Shown in pieces: positions 12,259-23,282 of a DNA stretch of 64,000 bases; the first letter of the stretch is position 1; every line of letters starts with the position of its first letter. The position numbers were made by a program, and so were the translations under genes. Source of the stretch: Sciurus carolinensis (Eukaryota > Chordata > Mammalia > Rodentia > Sciuridae); assembly GCF_902686445.1 (NCBI RefSeq), contig NC_062218.1, positions 133,099,241 through 133,163,240 of the forward strand. The letters run 5' to 3'. The notes under the pieces are model-generated. The model was given only the letters and a program-made list of their open reading frames with translations, searched no databases and had not been told where the DNA came from.

Positions 12259-12986
12259 ATATCAAGAAAGCTTTTCAAAGTCACACAGCTCACAATGGCA
12301 GAGCTATTTCCTTACATTACATTATGATTCTGTAAGTGAATGAAGATAATTTTGAATATTTATTTTTTTATTTCTGGTGATTATGGAATTTGTTATTCTA
12401 TAGTGTGTAATAAATTCACACTATAAATTGAGGGAATAAATTCATTTTAGGTCTAATAGAAATAAAAACAGGACACACTAACCTGAAATATTAACACATT
12501 AAACAGTGTAAAATAGAAGCATAAAACTTCACATCAAACCAAAAAACATTTACTTGCATCCAGGATACACATATCTGAAAATACATAAGCATATATAAGG
12601 AGTCCAGGGAAGGAAGATGTGAGATATGGCAAACATGGTAGCTTGAAGTGAGACATGAAATTTGCTCTAATGGAGTCAAAACAGAAGTGAGAGTAAGCCC
12701 AGGCTGCTGAGCCACATGAGCCAAGAGAGAACATATGTTTTGAAGACACTGCACAGAGAAGTTTGTTTAGGCAGAGGATGGGGAACAGAGAGAACTGAGA
12801 CTGCAAGGCAGATCTTGGAGGGCCAGTCAGTTGGTTATAATTACCACGTTGGGGCCCAGAGATCCCCAAGGCCACACACATGGCCACACACATGGCCACA
12901 CACATTTCTCCACTGTTCCTAAAGAGTCTTTGGCAGTGTCCCAGGGAAGAATTAGTGTTCTCAGCCTTAGGACCAGGAGATAGTTT
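12259..12986 (+). repeat. OR duplication unit, copy A, first part
   Basis: This stretch aligns with 31080-31780 of copy B. Shared words include TTATAATTACCAC (12835 and 31658), GGGGAACAGAGAGAACTGAG/GGGGAATAGAGAGAACTGAG (12779 and 31599) and ATACATAAGC/ATATATGAGT-type blocks. It opens with a remnant of a MIR (TCACACAGCTCACAATGGCA). The continuation lies at 19894-23300, beyond the young L1 that split the unit. A short tandem GGCCACACACAT run lies at 12873-12904. No gene is seen in it. Confidence 0.75.
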
Positions 12987-12999
12987 AAGAATAATAATA
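12987..12999 (+). repeat. 13-bp target-site duplication, left side of L1-1
   Basis: AAGAATAATAATA is repeated perfectly at 19881-19893 and fixes both ends of the L1 at 13000-19880. Confidence 0.95.
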
Positions 13000-13006
13000 G
13001 GGGGGC

Positions 13007-13017
13007 CAAGATGGCGG
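13007..13017 (+). promoter_or_regulatory. YY1-like site at L1-1 5' end
   Basis: CAAGATGGCGG, 8 bp inside the element, matches the YY1 core (CCGCCATCTTG on the other strand). In human L1 a YY1 site at the same place directs accurate transcription start. The same motif lies at 41713-41723 in L1-2. Use in this species is inferred. Confidence 0.65.
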
Positions 13018-13319
13018 ACTAGAGGGCGGCTGCATTTCACGTTGCTCCAGGACGCAAGATTCAAAAGAGGAGATAGTGAGAGACTTGGGACCAACTCAAA
13101 GCCGCCGGGTGAGTCTCTCCCGTTGGGGAGGCGTCCCGGATGGGGCGGTAGCCCCGGAACGCAGGGAATTTGTGAAGGGGAGTTGCTCGGCGAGACGCCC
13201 CTCCCCCCACTGGAGCAATAAACACAGACAACTGGGATCATCGTAGAGGAGGCGGCTCATAACAGCGCTTAGACTCGAGCAACCACTGGGGCTCCGGGCG
13301 GCTGCCTGAGGAGGAGCAG

Positions 13320-13905
13320 CATGGCGAGCTGTTTAGACCCAGAACGACCGCTTCTGAACTCCAGGGGGTTGCCCGGAGGAAGAGGAGAAGCGCGGCGGGT
13401 CGCTTGGTCTAGGAGTGACTGCATCAGAGCCACAGGCGGTTGCCAGAGGAGGAGCTGCGTGGTGAGCTGTTTGAACTCAGAGCAAGCACTCCTGAACACC
13501 GGGGGACTGCCCGGAGGAAGAGGAGGAGCGCAGCGGGACGATTGGTCTAGGAGTGACTGCGTCAGAGCCACAGGCAGTTGCCAGAGGAGGAGCTGCGTGG
13601 CGAGCTGTTTGAACTCAGAACAACTGCTCCAGAACACTGGTGGCCTGCCTGGAGGAGGAGAGCGGTGGGACGCTTGGTCTAGGAGTGACTGCATCAGAGC
13701 CACAGGCGGTTGCCAGAGGAGGAGGCAAGTGGTGAGTTGATTGGACTAAAAGCGACCGCTCCTGAACACCGGTGGCCTACCTGGAGGAGGAGCCCAGTGG
13801 GTCACTTGGTCTCGGAGCAACCGCTCCTGAACACCCGGGGGGCTACCCCAAGGAGGAGGAGGAGGAACAGGGCGGGTCACTTGGACTTGGAGTGACTGCC
13901 TAGGG
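13320..13905 (+). repeat. Tandem 5'UTR monomers of L1-1 (three good units plus degenerate units)
   Basis: The landmark TCTAGGAGTGACTGC recurs at 13408, 13546 and 13678 (spacing 138 and 132 bp). Diverged units follow to about 13900. Each unit carries GCCAGAGGAGGAGCTGCGTG and CTCCTGAACACC-like blocks and is rich in GGAGGA. The spacings are multiples of three, so a repeat protein frame stays open on each strand (13321-13740 plus, 13269-13703 minus). These resemble, in organisation only, the promoter monomers of mouse L1. Confidence 0.85.
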
Positions 13906-14696
13906 CTACGGGTGGTTGGCGGGAGGAGGAGACCCGAAGTAAGTTGTTTGGACTCCTAGTGACTGCGTCGGAAACCGGGCGGCTGTCCGCAGGAGGAGGT
14001 GTGTGGCGGGTCTCTGGGTCTCGGAGCTATTGTACGGGGCTCCAGGTGGTGGCTCAGAGGAGGGGCTGCATAGCCAGGCGATTGGTGCAGAGCAGGGTCC
14101 CAGGAGCTAGGTGGCTTCTTGCTGGAAGAGCCGCACAGAGACACGCCTAGGGGCAGAGCGAAGTTTCCAGGGCGGCGGGCAGATTCTCTGGGAGAGGCAG
14201 CCTAAGGAGACTCGCCTGCAAAGGGTGAGGCTCCCAGGCCCAGGACGTAGGTCCGGGCCCCTGGGATCGTTGCAGAGGAAGACAGCACAGCCCAAGCGGC
14301 AGTTGTAGATTGAGGGGAACCTCTAGGAGGGCAACTGACCAGCGAGACGTCCCCACCGAGTGAGTCTTCCCGGCCGGGGGAGGTTTTCCCACAGGGACGG
14401 TAAAACCAGAGACACAGACACAAACAGGCTTTGCCTCAGCCCGCAGTCTAGTTCCCCATTGGATGATCATTGGTCAACAAGTGGAGGCACCTCTGCCCAC
14501 TAGCAGGGAATATACCCCACTTGAGGGTCATCACCCCTAGAGAGGCAGCTTCTTCGTGGAGCTCTGCATTATCAACCTCCTCCAAGACTTCAGGCTACTG
14601 AAGGATAAGAGGGGATATACTAGCAATCTTCAGGGACATTGTAAGTTGATAGAGGAAATCTGCAATATCTTAATGACCCACTGACTCCTGAACAAT

Positions 14697-15710
14697 ATGA
14701 GAAAACAAGGGAAGAAAATGCCCCAAACAAATCTAGATGTTACATCAATAAAATCCAACGACAGCATGGCAGAAGAAATGACAGAAAGGGAGTTCAGAAT
14801 GTACATAATTAAAATGATTAGGGAAGCAAACGATGAGATGAAAGAGCAAATGCAGGCATTGAACGATCGCACCAATCGACAGTTAACAGAGCAAATTCAG
14901 AAAGCAAAAGATCATTTCAATAAAGAGTTAGAGATATTGAAAAAAAACCAAACAGAAATCCTTGAAATGAAGGAAACAATAAACCAAATTAAGAACTCCA
15001 TAGAAAGCATAACCAATAGGATAGAACACCTGGAAGACAGAACTTCAGATATTGAAGACAAAATATTTAACCTCGAAAACAAAGTTGAACAAACAGAGAA
15101 GATGGTGAGAAATCATGAACAGAATCTCCAAGAACTATGGGATATCATGAAAAGGCCAAATTTGAGAATTATTGGGATTGAGGAAGGCTTAGAGAAACAA
15201 ACCAAAGGAATGAACAATCTATTTGAAGAAATAATATCAGAAAATTTCCCAAATCTGAAGAATGAAATGGAAAATCAAGTCCAAGAGGCTTATAGGACTC
15301 CAAATACACAAAATTACAACAGACCCACACCAAGGCACATTATAATGAAAATACCTAACATACAAAATAAAGACAGAATTGTAAAGGCTGTGAGAGAAAA
15401 GAACCAAATTACATTCAGGGGGAAGCCAATACGGATATCAGCAGATTTTTCAATCCAGACTCTAAAAGCTAGAAGGGCCTGGAACAACATTTTTCAAGCT
15501 CTGAAAGAAAATGGATGCCAACCAAGAATCTTATACCCAGCAAACCTTACCTTCAAATTTGATGATGAAATAAAATCATTCCATGATAAACAAAAGCTAA
15601 AAGAATTTACAAAAAGAAAGCCAGCATTACAGAACATTCTCAGCAAAATATTTCATGAGGAAGAGATAAAAAACAAAGAAGCAAATCAGCAAAGGGAGGA
15701 ATTATCCTAA
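14697..15710 (+). CDS. L1-1 ORF1 protein (RNA-binding chaperone of LINE-1)
   Basis: An intact 337-aa ORF1p. Residues of about 20-145 are charged and heptad-rich (EILEMKETINQIKNSIESI, RIEHLEDRTSDIEDKIFNLE), the trimerising coiled coil. The RRM starts near residue 153 (RPNLRIIGIEEGLEKQ). The C-terminal domain starts near residue 246 (RISADFSIQTLKARRAWNN, then GCQPRILYPANLTFKFD). The length matches mammalian ORF1p. In the family the protein coats L1 RNA in cytoplasmic RNPs and helps target-primed reverse transcription. ORF2 begins about 50 bp downstream, as usual. It differs from the ORF1 of L1-2 at only a few residues (for example EHLED versus EQLED, NLFEEI versus NLFKEI). It is a transposon gene, not a host gene. 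Confidence 0.93.
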   Translation: MRKQGKKMPQTNLDVTSIKSNDSMAEEMTEREFRMYIIKMIREANDEMKEQMQALNDRTNRQLTEQIQKAKDHFNKELEILKKNQTEILEMKETINQIKNSIESITNRIEHLEDRTSDIEDKIFNLENKVEQTEKMVRNHEQNLQELWDIMKRPNLRIIGIEEGLEKQTKGMNNLFEEIISENFPNLKNEMENQVQEAYRTPNTQNYNRPTPRHIIMKIPNIQNKDRIVKAVREKNQITFRGKPIRISADFSIQTLKARRAWNNIFQALKENGCQPRILYPANLTFKFDDEIKSFHDKQKLKEFTKRKPALQNILSKIFHEEEIKNKEANQQREELS

Positions 15711-15759
15711 AGGAACTGTCAAATAAAGGAGGAACCAAGATGTGTCAAAAATTTTAAAT

Positions 15760-18700
15760 ATGAATCAAATGACCAGGAATACAAATCATATCTCAATAAT
15801 AACCCTGAATGTTAATGGCCTGAATTCATCAATCAAAAGACATAGACTGGCAGATTGGATTAAAAAGAAAGATCCAACAATATGTTGCCTGCAAGAGACT
15901 CACCTCATAGAAAGAGATACCCATAGACTAAAGGTGAAAGGATGGGGAAAAACATACCATGCACATGGACTCAGCAAAAAAGCTGGAGTATCCATCCTCA
16001 TTTCAGATAATGTGGACTTCAAGCCAATGTTAGTCAGAAGGGATAAAGAAGGACATTTCATACTGCTTAAGGGAAGCATAAATCAGCAAGATATAACAAT
16101 CATAAACATCTATGCCCCAAACAGTGGCTCATCCATGTATGTTAAACAAATCCTTCTCAATTTTAGAAACCAAATAGACCATAACACAATAATACTAGCT
16201 GATTTTAACACGCCTCTCTCACCACTGGACAGATCTTCCAAACAAAAATTGAACAAAGAAACCATAGATCTCAATAACACAATCAATAATTTAGACTTAA
16301 CAGACATTTATAGAATAAACCATCCAACCAAGAGTGAATACACTTTCTTCTCAGCAGCACATGGATCCTTCTCTAAAATAGACCATATATTATGCCACAA
16401 AGCTAATGTCAGCAAATACAAGAAGATAGAGACACTACCTTGTATTCTATCAGATCATAATGGATTGAAGTTACAAATTAATGAAAGAGTAAAAAACAGA
16501 AACTACTCCAACACCTGGAGATTAAACAATATGCTACTATATGATGAATGGATAACAGAAGATATTAGGAAGAAAATTTAAAAATTCTTAGAGGTAAACG
16601 AGAACAAAGAAACATCATATCAAAATCTCTGGGACACTATGAAAGCAGTACTTAGAGGAAGATTTATTTCATGGAGCACATTTAATAAAAGAAGTAAAAC
16701 TCAAAAAATAAACGACCTAACACTACAGCTCAAAGCCCTAGAAAAAGAAGAACAGACCAACACCAAAAGTAGTAGAAGACAGGAAATAGTTAAACTGAGA
16801 GCTGAAATCAACGAAATTGAAACAAAAGAAACAATACAAAAAATTGACAAAATAAATAGTTGGTTCTTCGAAAAAATAAACAAAATTGATAAACCTTTAG
16901 CCACACTAACAAAGAGAAGACGAGAGAAAACCCAAATCACTAAAATTCGGAATGAAAAAGGAAATATCACAACAGACACGACTGAAATACAAAACATAAT
17001 TAGAAGCTATTTTGAAAATCTATACTCCAACAAAATAGAAAATTTCGAAGACATCAACAGGTTTCTAGAGACATGTCAATTGCCTAAACTGAACGAGGAG
17101 GACATACACAATTTAAATAGACCAATTTCAAGTAATGAAATAGAAGAAGTCATCAAAAGCCTTCCAACAAAGAAAAGTCCAGGACCACATGGGTTCTCAG
17201 CCGAGTTCTACAAAACTTTTAAAGAAGAGCTCATTCCAATACTTCTCAAAGTATTCCAGAAAATAGAAGAGGAGGGAACTCTCCCAAACTCATTCTATGA
17301 AGCCAATATTACCCTGATTCCTAAACCAGACAGAGACACATCGAGGAAAGAAAATTTCAGACCAATATCCTTAATGAACATCGACGCAAAAATTCTCAAC
17401 AAAATTTTAGCAAATCGCATACAAAAACATATTAAAAAGATAGTGCACCATGATCACGTGGGTTTCATCCCAGGGATGCAAGGTTGGTTCAACATCAGGA
17501 AATCAATAAATGTCATTCACCATATCAATAGACTTAAAGTCAAGAATCACATGATTATTTTGATAGATGCAGAAAAAGCATTTGATAAAATACAGCACCC
17601 CTTCATGCTCAAAACACTAGAAAAAATAAGGATAGTGGGAACATTCCTTAACATTGTAAAGGCCATCTATGCTAAACCCATGGCTAATATCATTCTAAAT
17701 GGTGAAAAACGGAAAGCATTCCCTCTAAAAACTGGAACAAGGCAGGGATGCCCTCTTTCACCACTTCTAGTCAATATCGTCCTTGAAACTCTAGCCAGAG
17801 CAATTAGACAGACCAAAGAAATTAAAGGGATACGAATAGGAAAAGAAGAACTCAAACTATCCTTATTTGCTGATGATATGATTGTATACTTAGAGGAACC
17901 AGGAAATTCCACCAGAAAACTTTTAGATCTCATAAGTGAATTCAGTAAAGTAGTGGGATATAAGATCAATGCACATAAATCTAAGGCATTTTTATACATA
18001 AGCGATGAATCTTCAGAAAGAGAAATTAGGAAAACTACCCCATTCACAATAGCTTTGAAAAAAATAAAATACTTGGGAATCAATCTCACAAAAGAGGCGA
18101 AAGACCTCTACAATGAGAACTACAGAACACTAAAGAAAGAAATTCAAGAAAACCTTAGAAGATGGAAAGATCTCCCATGTTCTTGGATAGGAAGAATTAA
18201 TATTGTCAAAATGGCCATACTACCAAAAGTGCTATACAGATTCAATGCAATTCCAATTAAAATCCCAATGATGTACCTTACAGAAATAGAGCAAGCAATT
18301 ATGAAATTCATCTGGAAGAATAAAAAACCCAGAATAGCTAAAGCAATCCTTGGCAGAAAGAGTGAAGCAGGGGGTATCGCAATACCAGATCTTCAACTCT
18401 ACTACAAAACAATAGTAACAAAAACGGCATGGTATTGGTACCAAAATAGAAAGGTGGATCAATGGTACAGAATAGAGGACACGGACACAAACCCAAATAA
18501 ATACAATTTTCTCATACTAGACAAAGGGGCCAAAAATATGCAATGGAGAAAAGATAGCCTCTTCAACAAATGGTGCTGGGAGAATTGGAAATCCATATGC
18601 AACAGAATGAAACTAAACCCATATCTCTCACCATGCACAAAACTAAACTCAAAATGGATTAAGGATCTCGGAATCAGACCAGAGACCTTGCATCTTATAG

Positions 18701-19392
18701 AAGAAAAAGTAGGTCCAGAGCTTCAACATGTCGGCTTAGGATCAGACTTCCTCAACAGGACTCCCATAGCACAAGAAATAAAAGCAAGAATCAACAACTG
18801 GGATAGATTCAAACTAAAAAGCTTTCTCTCAGCAAAGGAAACTATCAGCAATGCGAAGAAAGAGCCTACAGAGTGGGAGAAAATCTTTGCCAATCATACT
18901 TCAGATAGAGCGCTAATCTCCAGAATCTATAAAGAACTCAAAAAACTCTACACCAAGAATGTAAATAATCCAATTGACAAATGGGCTAAAGAAATGAATA
19001 GACACTTCACAGAAGAAGATCTACAAGCAATCAACAAACATATGGAAAAATGTTCAACATCTCTAGTAATAAGAAAAATGCAAATCAAAACCACCCTAAG
19101 ATTCCATCTCATCCCAATTAGAATGGCGATTATCAAGAAAACAAGCAACAACAGGTGTTGGCGAGGATGTGGGGAGAAAGGTACACTCTTACATTGCTGG
19201 TGGGGCTGCAAATTAGTGCAGCCACTCTGGAAAGCAGTGTGGAGATTCCTTAGAAAGCTTGGAATGGAACCACCATTTGACCCAACTATCCCACTCCTTG
19301 GCCTATACCCAAAGGACTTAAAATCAGCATATTACAGAGATACAGCCACATCAATGTTCATAGCTGCTCAGTTCACAATAGCCAGATTGTGA
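15760..19392 (+). pseudogene. L1-1 ORF2, endonuclease-reverse transcriptase, two nonsense codons
   Basis: One frame runs the whole length with only two stops. Upstream codons are open but the first ATG is at 15760. The AP-like endonuclease shows LNVNGLN, QETH and SDHN; a glycine before DFN is alanine here (16198-16200, glycine in L1-2). A TAA at 16579-16581 cuts the protein between endonuclease and RT. The RT has RQGCPLSPL and the catalytic FADD (17866-17877). SPGPDG is changed to SPGPHG (17188-17190). The C-terminal CWRGCG...HCWWGC cysteine-histidine segment is present. TGG to TGA at 19390-19392 removes the last residues. Normal ORF2p is about 1270-1280 aa. This copy makes at best separate fragments. 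Confidence 0.93.
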
Positions 19393-19880
19393 AACCAACC
19401 TAGATGTCCTTCAATTGATGAATGGATAAAGAAACGGTGGTATATATATATATACAATGGAATATTACTCAGCCATAAAGAATGATAAAATTATGGCATT
19501 TGCAGGCAAATGGATGAAACTGGAGAATATCATGCTAAGTGAGATAAGCCAATCTCAAAAAACCAAAGGAAGAATGATATCGCTAATAAGTGGATGATGA
19601 CACATAATGGGGGTGGGAAGGGTTAGTGTTGGGGTTTGAGTTGGGTTTAGGGAGGGGGGCAGGAATGGAGGAAGGAAGGACTGTATAGATGGAGGGGAAG
19701 GGTGGGAGGGGAGGGGGGGAAGGGAAAAAATGGCATAATGAATCAAACAACATTACCCTATTTAAATTTATGATTACACAAATGGTATGCCTTTATGCCA
19801 TGTACAGACAGAGAAACAACATGTATCCCATTTGTTTACAATAAAAAAAATAAAAATAAAAAAATAAAAAGATAAAAAAA
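19393..19880 (+). other. L1-1 3'UTR with G-rich polypurine tract and A-rich tail
   Basis: A TA dinucleotide run lies at about 19440-19453. A G-rich polypurine tract lies at 19608-19728, with many GGG/GGGG runs able in principle to form G-quadruplex DNA. An AATAAA signal lies at about 19841, followed by a tail of A blocks separated by T. The polypurine tract is a conserved mammalian L1 3'UTR trait. Confidence 0.85.
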
Positions 19881-19893
19881 AAGAATAATAATA

Positions 19894-21870
19894 TACCAGC
19901 TCCTTTCCGATGGCAGTTGGTTAGGGTGATCAACTGGGGTTCAGTGAAAAGGACACTCCCACCTCCTATGTTGTGAGTTTTGGCAATCTCTTCTACTGAG
20001 GGAAGGAAGTCTGAAAAAGCAGGACTTCTCAAGGACAGTAGTCTGATATCAGCCCTTCCCACCACAGATGAAATCAGAACTAAAGAGGAAAGTGGCTTTT
20101 TCAAATATCACTAGAAACCACCAGTCTGCAATCGGCTTCATAGATCCTTTGAAACCAATTGAGTTGAGAGGTGTAAATACAACAGTTTTCATTTCTTGAA
20201 GTTCAAGTGAGTAATTACTGAGTAGGTAATTCAGCTTCCAGGTAAAATGCAGAAGACAAGAAATATTCCCTAAAGCAATCAGCACTGTGTTTAGATAATA
20301 AATTACATATTATGGCTTAAATATAGTTTTTTACAGTCTGACAATATCATAAAATTGGTAGACTGGACAGAAGGATGTACTACTACAGGTGATTAGAAAA
20401 ATTAAACATCATTTCTGATCAAGAATTTTATTATTTATAGAGGTCATACATAGACACACAGATGGACACACATTTGGACACAAACACACAGAGAATTAAA
20501 CATCGATAATCACTGACAATTGAATTGCAGAAAACCAAATATGCAAATATAAAAATGGATTTTGTGTACAAAAAATATCAGGAGTAGGGATTAATTTTTT
20601 AATTAAGATTAGGAAATTAAAGAAAATCAAGACTGGGTAGGATGCTCAAAACCATCCTACCCATTTTACAGTTGATGCGAGAACATTTTTATAGCACCCT
20701 CACAGGTCAAATTTCAGTCTTTGACCAAGAAGCATTCATGTTATAAGAATATCAATTCCTTTCCAGGTAATCTATGTTTAGACTGATCTATTTTTTTTTT
20801 AAGTTTTCTCTCTATTGAGTCACAATTATCCTCTCATAAATTTCAGCACTTGTTCTGAGTTTGGCCTTTTGAGAAAAACAAAGGAATTTTCCACATTTTC
20901 ATATGACAGATCTTTAAACATGCATATAAGCCATAGTGTTTGTCTTCAAGCATTTTATTTTCTAATATAAAAACTCAATTAGGAACACTGGTTTCTCATG
21001 CAGGGTGTTTAAAGATGTCTTATTGGTTTTATTGTCCTTTTAATCTATTTTTCAAGGTTATAATGTAAGTCTATGACCAAGAACTTGCATAATACTCCAT
21101 GTTCTATCTACAAGTGCAAACTATTGATTACTAATACTGTTATTTGAATGTGAAGTTGTAGAAGGATAATTTGTGAACACCTTTCAATGCCTGGGATGAA
21201 AATGTGAGTCATTATCATAGCTGAATGAGCCTAACATAATTTCTTTCTTTTATTGGGATGAAAGACAGGCAGTATGAAAGGAAATGGAAATTTTCAAGCT
21301 GTCACCTTTGGTTGAGGAATATGGAGGTCAGTAAAACTTGCATGTCATGATTATTTTCAACTCAAAGTTAAGAGATGGATTTACTAGAAACAAAAGAAGT
21401 GGAAAGGATTTCGAAGCATCATAACTCATCATAATGAACTGATCTGTTTACAATTTTTTTCCAAGATGAATCTACACTTTTATCAATTCTTGGAGAAAGA
21501 TGGAAGCTGGTCATGAACAGGATTTAATAGGATTTATGTTGAGTTGACCACATTGAGCAGAAAGAAGTAGATGAGCAACAGGGTTCAAACTTGTGCTCTC
21601 ATCCTGGGCAATCCTTGATCCTAATCTAATGAAACAGTCTACCTAATAGACAAAGCAGAAAGGCAAAAGAGAACACTGTAGAATACAACTGTTATATCCA
21701 TCCCTCAACTCTCTAGAAAGACTCATTTACTATCAGTAGCATAGTCTTCATTGTATAATTTTTTTTTAGGATATTTTTTACACTCACTGAATTCTTTAAA
21801 CATGTCCTTTTCTCTGAATTGTGATCTACTATGTCTGAAAACATATTGAATATAAAAACATTCTCCATTT
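19894..21870 (+). repeat. OR duplication unit, copy A, upstream region of the OR2Y pseudogene
   Basis: 19894-20600 aligns with 31793-33300 of copy B in several blocks: CTCCCACCTCCTATGTTGTG versus TTCCCACCTCCTAGGTTATG, and GTAGAAAACCAAATATGCAA at 33239 versus its near match at 20527. The donor-like site next to TTCAG in copy B is TTCAAGTGAGT here (about 20203). About 1.4 kb (20620-22010) has no counterpart in copy B. No gene is seen. Confidence 0.7.
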
Positions 21871-22009
21871 AAAATTTTTTCACTTTTAGTTGTAGATGGA
21901 CGTGATACCTTTATTTTATTTATTTATTTTTATGTGGTGCTAAGAATCAAACACAGTGCCTCACATGTGCTAGACAAGTGCTCTACCACTGAGCCACAAC
22001 CCAAATCCC
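21871..22009 (-). mobile_element. ID SINE, minus strand, with TSD
   Basis: The reverse complement reads GGTTGTGGCTCAGTGGTAGA, GCACTTGTCTAGCACATGTG, GTTTGATTCTTAGCACCAC and an A-rich tail with AATAAATA units, the usual squirrel ID form. Flanking repeats are ACATTCTCCATTT (21858-21870) and ACATTCTACATTT (22010-22022). Confidence 0.88.
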
Positions 22010-22349
22010 ACATTCTACATTTTTAAAAGCATGTTTCCACATTACTGCATTAGATGCTCAGTGCAGTGAGGGGCAATACATTCTTGATATTATCATATAA
22101 AAAGCCTTAGACCCAAGGTATTGAGTGGCCTTTGCTATAGTCATGGAACAAATAGGCAGCAAAACTAGAGTTCAAACCAAGTTCTTATCATTCCTAATCC
22201 AGTGAGATCTTCTCTAGAAAAGAGTTAGGAAAAGAAAACTGGAACAAAATGCATGGAATAGCAAAATGGTGTCAGACAATACTGTGAAATAAAAATTTAA
22301 TATTTTTCATAAAAGGCATTGAATTGTCTTCTTTTATTTGTGCAGGTAA

Positions 22350-23282
22350 ATGACTATAGGAAGTTTCAACACCAGTTTTGGAGAAGGATTCATTTTGGTG
22401 GGCTTCTCAGACTGTCCTCAACTGGAACTCATCCTTTTTGTTTTTATTTCAGTTTTCTACTCTCTAACCCTCTTTGGCAACACCACCATCATCATTCTCT
22501 CACAACTGGACCCTCGACTGCACACACCCATGTACTTCTTCCTCTGCCACCTCTCCTTCCTGGACCTCTGCTATACCACCAGCACTGTGCCCCAGCTGCT
22601 GATCAATCTTTCTGGACTGGACAGGACCATCAGCTATGGAGGGTGTGTGGCCCAGCTTTTCATATCTCTGGCTCTGGGCTCTACTGAGTGTGTGCTCCTG
22701 GTGGTGATAGCCTTTGCTACTCTGCCATGTGTTGTCAACTCCACGCACAAGCATTATGCATCCCCTTCTCTGTCAGTCACTGGCTGTCACCTCCTGGGTG
22801 GGACGCTTCATGAATTCTTTTATTCAGACAGTCCTTGTGGTAGCCATGCCTCTCTGTGGCCTTCACTGCCTGAACCACTTCTTTAGTGAGATGCTGTATT
22901 ACTGAAGTTGGCTTATGAGGACACAGGAGGAAAAGAGGCCAATCTGTGGCTGGAGCCATAATCTTGGTTGTTCCTGTGGCACTGATTCTAGGCTCCTATG
23001 CACACATTTCTCAGGCAGTCCTGAGGATCAAGTCAATGGCTGGGCACAGAAAGGCTTTTGGGACATGTGGCTCCCACCTCCTGGTGGTTTGCCATTTTTA
23101 TGGCTCAGCCATGTACATACCTCCAACCTACAGGCAGTTACTCTGAGATTGAGGGAAAGTTTGTTGCCCTTTTTTATACTATAATTACCCCCATGCTCAA
23201 TCCTCTGATCTATACCCTAAGGAACAAGGACATGAAGGGGGCTCTGTGGAAGGTATTAAGGAGAGATAGAAATTACAGGTAG
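22350..23282 (+). pseudogene. Olfactory receptor pseudogene, OR2Y1-like
   Basis: This is the broken paralogue of the OR2Y1-like gene at 34127. The start codon equivalent is ATA (22356-22358); an ATG two codons upstream keeps the frame. The N-terminus ([18 protein letters not shown]) and TM1 to TM3 are open to about 22710. A net 5-bp loss then removes the DRY region, and the frame reading from 22350 stops at 22886. A 1-bp loss follows at GAGATGC-TGTA (about 22893). More indels lie near 22915-22945, and a 2-bp loss lies near 23115. The end ([19 protein letters not shown]) is again open to 23282. At least four frame-changing indels make it non-functional. An acceptor-like TTTGTGCAG lies just upstream (22338-22346). 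It is a duplicated copy rather than a processed one, because its flanks are duplicated too. Confidence 0.93.

Larger units (their letters stand above)
13000..19880 (+). mobile_element. Young full-length LINE-1 (L1-1)
   Basis: A 6881-bp L1 bounded by perfect 13-bp TSDs. In order it has a G-run and YY1-like start, a GC-rich monomeric 5'UTR (13000-14696), an intact ORF1 (14697-15710), an ORF2 with two nonsense codons (15760-19392), a G-rich 3'UTR and an A-rich tail with AATAAA repeats (19840-19880). It is highly similar to L1-2 at 41704-48691, so the family was active recently. This copy cannot now move by itself because ORF2 is interrupted. It inserted into copy A of the OR duplication. Confidence 0.97.

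Noticed and set aside
12534..13241. 235-codon minus-strand ORF
   Set aside because: It crosses the junction between unique DNA and the L1-1 5' end, so it arose only by insertion. It has no start context or family.
16701..16997. Minus-strand ORFs of 60-140 codons inside L1 coding regions (also 17667-18089 and 46511-46933)
   Set aside because: They are reverse-strand shadows of A-rich ORF2, recur at the same place in both L1s, and have low-complexity hydrophobic translations typical of antisense L1.
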